Below, one piece after another: positions 21,003-30,336 of a stretch of DNA of 64,000 nucleotides. Below the pieces are notes generated by a model. The model saw only the letters and a program-made list of their open reading frames with translations, was not told where the DNA came from and made no database searches. Location: contig CALNHX010001922.1 in NCBI GenBank assembly GCA_940337035.1, forward strand, positions 62,001-126,000, given 5' to 3'. How positions within the stretch are numbered: position 1 is the stretch's first letter; every line of letters starts with the position of its first letter. The position numbers and the translations under genes are program-made. Source of the stretch: Agriotes lineatus (lineage: Eukaryota > Arthropoda > Insecta > Coleoptera > Elateridae).

Positions 21003-23186
21003 GTTGGAGCAAAGATATTTCGGACGCCTCAGGCTACTACTTAAAGGTTAATGAGCATGGCAGGTGGGATTATGTTGTACACACGACAATCCCTTTGTAA
21101 TAGTTAACAAGCAAATCCATATCCTTAAAATCGAAATGCGGCTACGGAAACGCAATGTTTGTTAGTGTTTAAAAACTTATTATTTTTATTTAACAACATT
21201 GTTAATAAAAAAAGATACAATCAAGAAAGACAAAAAATTATAGAAAATATGTATATGCAACAAATAACTACAGTTTATTGATTGATATATACAAAAAACA
21301 ACAATTATGAGTACAATATATAAATTAATTTTCGTTATCGCTATCACATGGCCAATCGTCACTATCGCTGTCTCTTAAATTAATAATTAATTCTGGAATA
21401 TCAATAAATTTAAAAAATTGGTCTTCAATGCCAATCACATGCCGAACACAGTTTTTCCAGCTATTTACATGAATTTTATTAACTTCTTCTTTAATTATTT
21501 CTATCATTTTCTCACTAAACTTGGGGCATTGGTTACGTTTTCGAATGTGTGTTTTTAATTCTGCCCATATCATTTCTATAGGATTCATACAACAATGATA
21601 TGGTGGCAATCTTAAAACTCTATGGCCTAGTTCTGTAGCTATGGTGTCTACTACATATTTTTTAGAGAACTTCTTAATGGACAACACTTCCAGTAATTGA
21701 TTCTTATTGTAAGTTTCTTGAAAATACATGTTGTTCTTGTAAAGAAAATCTGTAATTTCTGCATTAGTAGAATTACTATTTGGCACTTTTTCAGCAAGCC
21801 TTGAGTGATAACTGGCGTTGTCCATAACGATCACACTATTAGGTGGCAAATTTGGTAACAGCTTATTTGAAAACCACGACTCAAACACATCTGAATTCAT
21901 GTCTTCATGGTAGTCCAATCGACAGTCTCTTATATTTTTCGCAGATAATAGGAGACCATCGTTCACCCATCCCATCTCAGAGCCTACATGTAAAATTATA
22001 ATACGTTTTCCTCTTGAAGGTGGAATGTCTAATTGGCATTTCCGAGAATTATCTGTCCATCCTTTTTGAACCACATCATGTGTGTCATACCAAGTTTCAT
22101 CCAAGTAAAATATCGGTCTCTGTTCTTCCCGAAACTTTTTTATCTGTTGTAAGTATTCGCATCGCCATTTTCTAATCCGCGGAGATTCCATTATTTGTTG
22201 TCTTTTATCTATCTTCTTATAGCGAAATCCCATATTTTTTAGCGATGTCCTTAATGTCGTCATTGAACAATTTATACCCATGTCACCAATGATCGTATCA
22301 TGAATAGTTTTAATTGTTGGCACCACATTAGTTTTATACATGTCATAAACTACGCCGCGTATTGCATGTTCATTAGGCTTTGTTAATATTTTGTGACACC
22401 CATAATCAGAACGCCGTTTACGTGGCAGCGCTTGATGTTTCGCAATTTGAAAAACCGTACTTTTTGGCACTTTAGTTAAAAACGCAGTTCTTCTCACAAC
22501 ATTGCTTTCTCCTTCAGAAATTAGTGCGTTGTATACATTCAAGACTATGTTTTTCGCATCGTCGGATAAAAAATGCATTGATCGCTGGCTTGGTCTCTCT
22601 CCCGCATCATCAACTTCTTCTAACTCATCACATGGAGCAGCGACTTCTTCAACTTCATCCTCAATTACATTAGTATCCCATGGTCTCCACATATTCCACA
22701 AAATACAACACAACACAAATACTAGATGATAATTAACGTGCGTCAAAGTATAACAGCAACGTTATTATTAAATTTGGGAAGTAAAGACAAGTCAAGTGAT
22801 TTATATAATTTATCTTTCATTCTAATTACTGGAAGGGATGTAGTTGTAAATACATACTTTAATGCCAATATGACGCGACGAAACATTAAATGTCGATTTC
22901 TCTTATCTAGGAATGTCATTTGAGCAAAAATAATTTATTCCTCAATCAGGGCATAATCGCATAATGTGTTTATTTACCTAGTAAAATTAATTTTGTCATT
23001 CAATATTATTAGATAATTAAATATAAATTAAGTAGAAACTTCACTACAAAACGAAATAAATACCACCTTGGAAATATTCCCACCTTTGCGCATACCTGGC
23101 ACGACTTAAGCGGACTAACAATAGTAAACTCATTTGCGGTTTAACTTTTAAAGCTCGGTCTGTCCGAAGTATCTTTGCGTCTACTA
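21001..23186 (-). mobile_element. IS630/Tc1-type DNA transposon with long catalytic spacing
   Basis: TA at 21001-21002 and 23185-23186 flank inverted ends: left GTTGGAGCAAAGATATTTCG (from 21003) and right, reverse complemented, GTAGACGCAAAGATACTTCG (from 23184). Similarity continues in patches ('gcaggtgggatta'/'gcaaaggtgggaata'). The element of about 2.18 kb contains one intact transposase gene. It interrupts LINE B: removing it with one TA restores the LINE frame (KAFDLV|YHSILLTKL). Confidence 0.85.
21325..22746 (-). CDS. Intact IS630/Tc1/mariner-type transposase, DDE with about 81-residue spacing
   Basis: 473 aa, uninterrupted. Residues about 55-110 are an HTH region (FLTKVPKSTVFQIAKHQ), residues about 125-175 a second one. 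The catalytic core is YLDETW (D216), VIVMDNASYHS (D309) and PPYHCCMNPIEMIWAELK (E391). There are 81 residues between D309 and E391, far more than the 34 of Tc1. Tc1-like transposases with about 82-residue spacing have been described (the DD82E group called Sailor), and this fits that pattern; assignment is from memory. The N-terminus is acidic and the C-terminus ends in a DSDSDDW tail. An alternative start is Met19 (22692), which would remove a hydrophobic leader. Confidence 0.9.
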   Translation of the reverse strand: MTHVNYHLVFVLCCILWNMWRPWDTNVIEDEVEEVAAPCDELEEVDDAGERPSQRSMHFLSDDAKNIVLNVYNALISEGESNVVRRTAFLTKVPKSTVFQIAKHQALPRKRRSDYGCHKILTKPNEHAIRGVVYDMYKTNVVPTIKTIHDTIIGDMGINCSMTTLRTSLKNMGFRYKKIDKRQQIMESPRIRKWRCEYLQQIKKFREEQRPIFYLDETWYDTHDVVQKGWTDNSRKCQLDIPPSRGKRIIILHVGSEMGWVNDGLLLSAKNIRDCRLDYHEDMNSDVFESWFSNKLLPNLPPNSVIVMDNASYHSRLAEKVPNSNSTNAEITDFLYKNNMYFQETYNKNQLLEVLSIKKFSKKYVVDTIATELGHRVLRLPPYHCCMNPIEMIWAELKTHIRKRNQCPKFSEKMIEIIKEEVNKIHVNSWKNCVRHVIGIEDQFFKFIDIPELIINLRDSDSDDWPCDSDNEN

Positions 23187-23882
23187 TACCAGATCGAATG
23201 CCTTTGTGAGATCCACAAAGACACCAATCGCATTTTCACTACGATCTAGACCGGCCTAAATATTATATAAAAATTCCACTAAAGCATCAGCCGTACTTAC
23301 ACCTGCCCTGAAACCGAATTAAAAACTGGTGAACAAGTCATATTTATCTAAGAAAGCAACTAGTTTTGACGCAACAATTTTTTCAAACAATTTTGAAAAT
23401 GTAGACAAAAGCGAAATTTGTCTATAATTCTCAACGTTCGATTTCGGGCCCGCCTTATGAAGAGGTACTATTTTCGCACTTCTAAAGCAACTTGGAAATA
23501 CCGCCTCTTCAATAGATAGGTCATATAAATACAACAAAGGCTCCATGACAATATCTAATACTTTTTTAAGAAGTTCAGTAGTTATATTATCATTCCCCGA
23601 AGAATTTGACAATTTCAACTTGCTGACAGCACTCAGTATATCATTTTCTGTACTGGGTGGCATAAAGAAAGATATATAATTATTCTTTGGTAGTGTTCCA
23701 GTTGTGGTAATATTTTTATCAAAATATTTGATCGCAACTTCATTAAAGTACTGAGCAAATAAATTTGAAATAATTTTTATATCGCTTATCTCAGTCCCGT
23801 CATTCGTAACAATATTAAATTCATTTTTCGTTGACGGATTTTTTGCGAGTGTAATACTTGCCAGACTGATTTAGTGGTTTTG
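23185..23882 (-). mobile_element. LINE B, 5' part (truncated)
   Basis: Minus-strand RT N-terminal region: NEFNIVTNDGTEISDIKIIS (about 23820), STENDILSAVSKLKLSNSSG, AKIVPLHKAG, NYRQISLLSTFSKLFEKIV (23663-23319), then FGFRAGVSTADALVEFL and GVFVDLTKAFDLV up to 23187. No endonuclease is present upstream, so the copy is 5'-truncated near 23870-23882, next to a hairpin at the Penelope junction. Confidence 0.85.
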
Positions 23883-24363
23883 ACTACCAATTTCTGAAGG
23901 CATTTTTCCTTCAGAAATTGGTATTATAAAAGGAAATTTGAAAATTGTATTTACTAAGAATGTTTTTACAGACATGGAAATATTATAATAAGGGATTGAA
24001 TATAAAGTTTTGTTTTCAGAATTATTGATAGGGGTTAGGTTTGTTGAAAGTTTTATGCGGAGTTTATGATAAATGGGTAAAATAAGTTGAAGAGGATAAC
24101 CGTTTTTAATAGCAATGTATTTAATGATGTTACATTCTCCATTAAAATTTTCTATTGGCATAGGAACGGAAAGTAAACGTCTAAATAAAAATTGAAAATT
24201 AGCAAGTTTATGGGACAAGGGATGAAAGGAAGAATAAGGGATAGTATGGTCAGTACAACTGGGATTCCTATAAATACTGAAATATAAAGATTTAATTATG
24301 GAACTATTGTTTTTTCAAAATATCTAAAAAAGTATGTTCAGTTTCAAAAGTAAATTTAATACT
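23883..24363 (-). mobile_element. Penelope-like element A, RT C-terminal part
   Basis: Minus-strand frames: SIKFTFETEHTFLDIL (24363-24316), YRNPSCTDHTIPYSSFHPLS (about 24275), HKLANFQFLFRRLLSVPMP, FNGECNIIKYIAIKNGYPLQ (24218-24100), IPYYNISMSVKTFLVNTIFK to about 23930. This is the thumb and linker of Penelope reverse transcriptase. The endonuclease that should follow is found beyond LINE B at 19915. The RT palm is not seen upstream of 24364. Confidence 0.75.
23884..23919. repeat. Short hairpin at the LINE B / Penelope junction
   Basis: accaatttctgaagg is followed by a loop of about six bases and then its exact reverse complement ccttcagaaattggt. The inner arm belongs to the Penelope frame (PISEGKMPSEIG). 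The outer arm abuts the truncated 5' end of LINE B. Confidence 0.85.
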
Positions 24364-25520
24364 CGTTTAAGAACTCTTCCTCTCGCAAGGTAGTGGTACT
24401 TAATTCTTTCCAAAAAGGTGCTAACTTTGGAAGTATGTTTGCATTCCGTTCGTGTGCAATACCACGTTTTATTTCTGTGCTGTTGGTTTTGTAATATTTT
24501 CTTTCTGGTATTTTTTGCAATAAAATTTAATTCTTTCAATTCTGTGCCATTAACATTCTTATAAAATAGTCTTAAACCCCCGTCTGCCTTCTATCTAAAC
24601 AATGTTTTTCAGACGAGGTCTATCAGTTTTTTAAATTGATATATTGATGTTAGAGCATGCCACATAAAATAATCAGAGGCCTTCATGTCTTTAACTTCAC
24701 CATTTCCAACGCTTTGCGTGGCGTTAAGTAAGTATTGAAGGTTGTATATTTCATTAATTTTTCTTAAAAATAGTTTGATCTGATGATAACTATCGGCCGA
24801 CATAAAGGTGTGGCCAGGTTCAAAATACTTAATAGTTTTTCAAGCGCAGTTTTTTTTGCTAATTTGTAATATAAATTAAAACAGAAAAATGCACCAATTT
24901 TTGTTTTGAGCGGTATAATTATCCACCCAAAATACCAAGTGTTTGACGTCGCGATACTGCAAGAAGAACGAATAAAACGTACTAATTATATGTTCCTTAT
25001 ATCTTTCAGAGACGCCGTTGTGCCATACTGTTGCAAATTATTTTTCAGATTTTTTTTAGTTTTCCCACCGGTACAAATGTTTCGTTATATGCAATAATGC
25101 GTGAACAGAATAAAATTTGCTTAAACATTTCTAATCGTGGCACCATAATTATTTTTTGTATATCTACCGAAAAAGAAACGTGATCTGCAGTATTTTCGGT
25201 GACAGCGTCGAGTCTATAGTTTTCTTCCGTGAATTATGCATATTTAATGCGTTTTTCCATTTTTGGTATTCATCACAATTGGCGACAATATTTTCACTGG
25301 TGTAGGTTCTGTCATGTAGACGAAAGTTTTCACACTTCGCATTCCTCGTGTCCTAATTTAGTAAACGAGATATTTAAGTCATCCGTGGCCACGTTCCTGT
25401 GTGTCTCATGTGGACATTTTATATCGGGGTAGTGTTCTTTAAAGTTGACCACATACCAGTAATCCTTAAGTCGCTAGGTAAATAAAGCCTTTTTGGGGCG
25501 CGTTCTCTTTGGTAATGTGA
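24364..25520. other. Unassigned stretch
   Basis: Several short frames (for example 24803-24609 and 24539-24324 on minus) show no family signature I can name. The part near 24400-24540 (LREEEFLNE) might be further decayed Penelope RT, but the catalytic YVDD block is not visible. 24850-25520 shows nothing recognisable. Confidence 0.4.
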
Positions 25521-25526
25521 AATACA

Positions 25527-26480
25527 CTGCTGGACAAAAACCCGGACACTTATATGTTTGACATTAATACTTGAACTAATCCTATTTCATACTGCGTCCA
25601 CATATTATGCTGTAGTATAATCAAAGAGAAAGAGATCGTGAACATTTCATTTCGAAAAATCTAATTACAACAAGAACAACAATACAATTGTTACAAAACG
25701 AAAAACTAACAACTAATCAATGTCTAATAACAACCCTGATAATTTCTTTCAGAGACCACTAATATCTCGTATTTCCTCCGCGACCCCTGATGGCCTCTCT
25801 CATGCGTCGAGCCATACTGCGAATGAGGTCCGCAATCTCCTCCTGGTCGATCAATTCCGATTCTTCATGCAGAGCTGCTTAGAGGTCCTGTAGCGTTTCT
25901 GAGAGCGCTGGCCGGCGCCGCAGGCGACATTTTAAATTGTCCCAAACGTGTTCGATGGGATTAAGATCTGGGCTGCGAGCAAGCCAAACTAATGTCCTAA
26001 TCTATACGTCTTCGAGGTAGCGCCGCACGATATTAGCGACGTGCGGCTTCGCGTTATCTTGCATTAGCATGAACTGCTCTCCAATATATGGGGCGTAGGG
26101 GACCACATGTGGAGCTAGACAGTCCTGTATATATCGATGCGCAGTTATTGTTTCGCGTTCTTATACTACAAGTTCTGTACGGGCGTTCAAAGAAATACCT
26201 GCCCAGATCATTAGTGACCGGCCATGGAATGGTGTCCTTTGGGATATAACACATTGTGCGTACCGCTCTTCAGATCTTGACCATTCCCGTTCACGCCTAT
26301 CTGGTGAACGTGACTAACACGGGACTCGTCTGTAAACAGCAAAGAGCTCCAGTCATCAACAGTTCAATTTTCATGTTCACGGGCAAAACATAACCGTGCT
26401 GTACAATGAACTGGCAGAAGTACTGATCCTGTTGCTGGCTGCCTGGATCTCAGTCCAGCTTCATTATTAGCTAGGCATAG
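25527..26480 (-). pseudogene. Tc1-like transposase relic with one TIR
   Basis: The Tc1-type terminal sequence cactgctggacaaaaacccg is at about 25527. On minus, frames give RSRQPATGSVLL and TARLCFAREHENWTVDDWSS (26450-26350), LLFTDESRV (first D), SLMIWAGISLNARTELVV, QFMLMQDNAKPHVANIVRRY (second D, about 26060), then SQDLNPIEHVWD (E) and RRPALSETLQDL to about 25750. There are stops and a frameshift near 26170. The N-terminal part and the second TIR are missing; sequence upstream of 26480 is unrelated. Confidence 0.8.
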
Positions 26481-26518
26481 ATACACATTTTCCTGCGGGA
26501 ATAAGCGTAACACACCAG

Positions 26519-26617
26519 GTGTGCAGGAAAAAGCGTCCGTGTATGGATATCTGCATTCGCTGGGCCGCACGCCAGTTTTGCTTGCCACAGATATGGACAC
26601 GCTTTTTCCTTTGCAGG
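26519..26617. repeat. Imperfect inverted repeat with about 35-bp loop
   Basis: Left arm gtgtgcaggaaaaagcgtcc plus gtgtatggatatctg pairs imperfectly with cagatatggacacgcttttt plus cctttgcag on the right. It could be a small palindromic insertion at the broken 5' end of the Tc1 relic. Confidence 0.5.
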
Positions 26618-26719
26618 GCCCATACACATACGCATTTTACTGTTGCATTTTTATTCGGCCCTTGCACTTGGATTAAGGTGGGGAGTTATTTTCGTTCGGC
26701 AATATTAGGAAGCGCAAAA

Positions 26720-26828
26720 ATGAATAAAGGGTACCTTACAGAATGTATTGAAATATATCTGCAACATCCAGCGTTATGTAAAATTAAGTCGAAGGATTAC
26801 GTAAACCGTAATTTGAAAAATGGAAACA
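26720..26828 (+). pseudogene. MADF-domain N-terminal fragment
   Basis: Begins at a Met and reads MNKGYLTECIEIYLQHPALC then KIKSKDYVNRNLKNGNKNAR. This matches the first helix block of MADF (Myb-like, Adf-1) domains: ...I..Y..HP.L..IKSKDY.NR.LKN. It is cut off by the RTE-like LINE that starts at about 26829. MADF proteins occur as host transcription factors and as Harbinger partner proteins; this piece is too short to decide. Confidence 0.6.
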
Positions 26829-27657
26829 AAAATGCCAGGGAATGGGTGTCCCAGTACGCGACGACTATTTATATACCTTAAGCTTTGCGGATGACCAGGT
26901 GGTCATCGCGCAAGACGAAGAGGATCTCAGTTTTATGGTTAGAAAGCTTAAAGAAGAATATACCAGAGCGGGGCTAGAAATCAATTTTGATAAAACGGAA
27001 TACTTAACAACAAGCGAAGAAAGACCGGAGCTACTGGAAATAGATGAAGATACACAAATTAGAGAAACAGGCAGATTCAAATACTTAGGAAGCATAATAA
27101 CAAAGCAAGGAACATCAGAGGAAGACATAAAATGTAGACTCGGACAAGCCAGAACTTGTATTAAACAACTAAATTCGGTACTATGGGATAAACATATAAC
27201 TAAAAACACAAAAACAAGAATATATGGCTCAATGATAGAGAGTATTATGACATATGGCGCAGAAACATGGGTGATAAATAAAAGAAACAGATCAAAAATC
27301 AACGCGGTTGAAATAGAATGCTGGAGGAGATGCTGTAGGATATTAAGAACTGACAGAATTCCCAATGAAGAGATAAGAAACCGAATGGGGGTACATAAAG
27401 AGGCTACAAGTAGAATAGAGGAAAAGCAACTGAAGTGGTACGGGCACGTAAGACGAAGCAGTGACAGCAATTGGATCAAGAAAATAACGGAATGGAGCCC
27501 CATGGGAAGAAGGAAACGAGGCAGACCAAGAAGATCTTGGAGGAATGGCATAGATGAGGCTATGGAAAAGAGAGGGTTGGAAGAAGGAGATTGGGAAGAC
27601 AAAAAAGAATGGCGAAAGTGGCTGAGTGAAGGGAAATAGCGTCAGCTGTAAAAACCC
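26829..27657 (+). mobile_element. 5'-truncated RTE-like LINE, RT C-terminal half
   Basis: The open frame 26842-27639 (265 aa) starts with GVPVRDDYLYTLSFADDQVV (the F/YADD catalytic motif), then GRFKYLGSIITKQGTSEEDI, MTYGAETWVINKRNRSKINA, RMGVHKEATSRIEEKQLKWY and a basic C-terminus GRRKRGRPRRSWRNGIDEAM. This architecture is the widespread insect RTE-like reverse transcriptase. Fingers and endonuclease are absent. The frame is intact to its natural stop, so the insertion is comparatively young. The TIR element at 27658 follows at once. Confidence 0.85.
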
Positions 27658-28193
27658 TTTATATATGTTACAGGAAATGTATGAAACCTAGGAATTGTAT
27701 ACAATTCCTAGGAAATGTATATAATGCCGAGCCAATTTAGGAAATGTGTAAAATAATTAGTCAAAGGTTCTTTAATACATACATCTCCTAGGAAATGTAT
27801 GTATTTCCTAGGCATTGTATGGAATTCCTAAATGGTACTAGGAAATGTATGAAAATCAACATTATACTGTAGAATTTGTGAATGAATGAAAAATAAAACA
27901 TAGATGAACTGAAGTTTTCCTTAGCAGTGAGACGATTTTTCAGTGCTACTAACCTAACCTAACCTAACCTAACCTAACCTAACCTAACCTAACCTACCTA
28001 CCCTACCCTACCGACATAACATCCCGAATTTAACACATTTGCGATTCCAGTTTAGGAAATGTACACAATTTCTAGGAAATGTGTATAATAAAATTTATTT
28101 CACACATTTCCTGACGATTTTAGGCATTATATACATTTCCTAGGAATTCTATATAATGACGGATTACATACATTTCCGGTAACATATATATAT
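27658..28193. mobile_element. TIR element (MITE-like) containing a telomeric array
   Basis: Left end tatatatgttacaggaaatg plus tatg (about 27658-27683) is inverted at the right end (28167-28193; reverse complement tatatatgttaccggaaatg plus tatg). The interior is made of dispersed 'cctaggaaatgtat' palindromic motifs on both strands and a (CCTAA)n array at 27951-28005. No coding capacity. It abuts the 3' end of the RTE-like LINE. Confidence 0.7.
27951..28005. repeat. Interstitial (CCTAA)n telomeric repeat
   Basis: About nine to ten tandem copies of aacct, ending with degenerate cctacctaccctaccctacc. TTAGG is the canonical insect telomere unit. It is interstitial here, inside a TIR-bounded element, so it is not a chromosome end. 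Confidence 0.95.
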
Positions 28194-28249
28194 AATTTGA
28201 TTTAGTCTGCTTTTTATTGTGCTATTGATAACTGAAATTCGATAATTAT

Positions 28250-29130
28250 TCTTTACTAACATAGTCATGCTTTTTTTTTGAGAATGAAATTTCTTTTATG
28301 ACAATGATATTGCTCTGCCAACCAAATTATTTATTTAGCCCTTTTTGTGTTTAATTGTAGTAATTGAATTAAAATTTAAATATCTGTGTTTTAATAGGTG
28401 TTCTAGACCAATTTATATCTTTGTTGCCATTTTGATTTCTGAATGATGGGAGATCTAAGAAGTTGAATTTTGGTTATTTTCTTCTAAAGTAAATTTTAAT
28501 CTTGAACGTATATTATTAAAAGTATAAAAAATTAACCAATATTATTTGATTCGGCAGCGATAATGATAGCATCAACACATATTTGATAAAATGAAATATT
28601 TTTGAGATTACTTAAGATTTTTTCCTCTATTCCTTGTAATTCTAAATCTGCAATAGTATAAGGGTTGTGCCATAGTAACTAAAAATTTGTGTTTGTAAAT
28701 TTGATTGTTAAATTGAAAATAATTTCACTCTAATTTTACAGCTATTATAATGCATCTTTAGGAATTTTAGTTATAGTTTTTATGTTGTACCAGTATTGTT
28801 TCAATTGCTAAATTAATAGGAATATTAGTATATAAAGACGATATCAAGAGAGAAACGAACGTCATCTTTAGGAAGTCTAATTTAAACTATTTTTGTTTTG
28901 AAAGGCTACGAGTATTGTACACTGTGTTTATTAATTTGTGTTATTTGAATTAATATTTTTGATAAATATTTAGAAAGTTTGTATAAAGGGCTGATGTATG
29001 AAGCAACAATGGGTCTTAGGGGATTATTAGGTTTATGTAATTTTCGAAGGTCATAGATTTTAGGTGCTAAACCATTGTGTGAAATAAAAACAAAAGGTGA
29101 GAGAACCTACTATAAATCGGTTATGCGTTG
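28250..29130 (-). pseudogene. Penelope-like element B, RT fingers/palm relic
   Basis: Minus strand from about 29085: NGLAPKIYDLRKLHKPNNPL plus RPIVASYISPLYKLSKYLS (the conserved PKIHK..PLRPI block), FSLDIVSLYTNIPINLAIE (palm motif A, about 28840), FNNQIYKHKF, and FNNIRSRLKFTLEEN (about 28510). Many stops. The order and motifs are those of Penelope RT; the C-terminal half and GIY-YIG domain are missing. Confidence 0.7.
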
Positions 29131-29438
29131 TTTTCATAAAATCGCCGTGGGCGATATTTCCCGCTAATCGATAATATACGCCTTACCGCTAGTTACAAGG
29201 TTTCATGGGAATGTGAATTTTGAAGCCAATCCTCCCTCTAAAACTAACGTCGATTGTTGTTGACTCACCGATGCCGTAAACATTCTGGCAGTTTTCTATA
29301 AAACTGTTGAATATATGAAATAGCTGCTGCTAGATCCTTTTTTGTGTGCCGAAAGCAGTACTGCAATTCTTTTTACACTCATCACTGCCCTGAAAATCTT
29401 CCTTCCACTTGTATTGTTTGAGGCTTTCGCGGTTACTC

Positions 29439-29515
29439 GAATTATTCTCCTTGGCATAGAATTTCGGCTTAGACCGCGTAGTATTTGTATATGAACACCC
29501 AGCATTTTCTGGCTT
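29439..29515. repeat. 77-bp inverted repeat, left copy
   Basis: Plus-strand sequence starting gaattattctccttggcata is the exact reverse complement of 31536-31612. It belongs to the leader region of the Penelope element. Confidence 0.9.
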
Positions 29516-29660
29516 AATGTGCCTTGCACCTTGTGAAGTCGAGCAAAAACCCGCTCGATGGCCATGCTCTTTGGTGGCTCGTGTTGTTTGAGTATCTTGA
29601 GAACGAGGATACTTAGGCAGATTTGGCCGTTTTGCTGTTTGTGCATCCATATTCACTAAC

Positions 29661-29692
29661 GTTTCGCAAGACCTTGCAGCTTGCATCATCAG
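29661..29692 (-). ncRNA. Hammerhead ribozyme of Penelope element C
   Basis: Minus strand: CTGATGA, stem II GCAAG/CTTGC with a loop, then GAAAC. All core nucleotides of a hammerhead are present. It lies just 3' of the GIY-YIG stop codon and before the leader of the next unit, the expected position in Penelope pseudo-LTRs. Stem III is probably short, as usual for this class. Confidence 0.8.
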
Positions 29693-29705
29693 AGTGAAAG
29701 TCGCA

Positions 29706-30236
29706 CTAAGAACCGAAGGTCGGTGTGGAGCTATTTATAGTCCTCTGTGCCAGGCGCGCGGAGTGGCGTAACGCTGGCGCTGGTTGGTCGTCCGAGTGCA
29801 ACGTAATCCGTGGGGCGTGGCCGTATGACGCAGAGTGGTTGTAACGCTTTAGATCGTGTACCACAGGGGTCCACGTTTTACTAAGCTTAAAGCCATCTTC
29901 CCTGTTGATATTATTTGGATGTTTTTCTATTTCTATGGCTTCACGTATCACTCGCGGGAAGTAATGAGGTATTCTGGCAAGTACTCTGGCATGCTGAAAT
30001 TCTAAAGTGTGCCCATTTGTAAACGTATGCTCAGCTACGGCTGATTTTGTGATGCGTTTGTGTTTGCAATCGCCTTTATGTTCTTGGAGTCTTAGATCAA
30101 CGGAACGACCAGTCTGTCCAATGTAACTCGAGCCGCAAGAACAAGGAATGCGATATACGCCAGCGGTTTTTAAACTTGGAATCTTGTCTTTTACCGATCT
30201 GAAGCCGTTACCCAAAGTTTCCTTGCTCGTGAACAC
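29706..30236 (-). CDS. GIY-YIG endonuclease domain of Penelope element C
   Basis: 176 aa: GVYRIPCSCGSSYIGQTGRS (GIY and YIG strands, residues about 26-45), then LRLQEHKGDC, AEHTFTNGHTLEF, REAIEIEKH plus PNNINREDGFKLSKTW, the standard Penelope endonuclease pattern. The CxC insert is typical of the family. The domain would nick the target for reverse transcription. It is in a different frame from the RT upstream; the frame itself is intact. Confidence 0.9.
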   Translation of the reverse strand: MFTSKETLGNGFRSVKDKIPSLKTAGVYRIPCSCGSSYIGQTGRSVDLRLQEHKGDCKHKRITKSAVAEHTFTNGHTLEFQHARVLARIPHYFPRVIREAIEIEKHPNNINREDGFKLSKTWTPVVHDLKRYNHSASYGHAPRITLHSDDQPAPALRHSARLAQRTINSSTPTFGS

Positions 30237-30336
30237 AGTTTTGACGTTGCATCGTTGCAGGACACGTCCTATCTTATCAGTTGAGCCTTTAACGTAAGGT
30301 AGAAATGCTAAGCCTTCCAGAGGTGGAGATTCTTCT

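Noticed and set aside
26865..27602. 245-aa minus-strand open frame
   Set aside because: It is fully antisense to the RTE-like reverse transcriptase and has no motif of its own.
27951..28005. Chromosome end (true telomere)
   Set aside because: The array is only about 55 bp, flanked on both sides by ordinary repeats and inside an inverted-repeat element.
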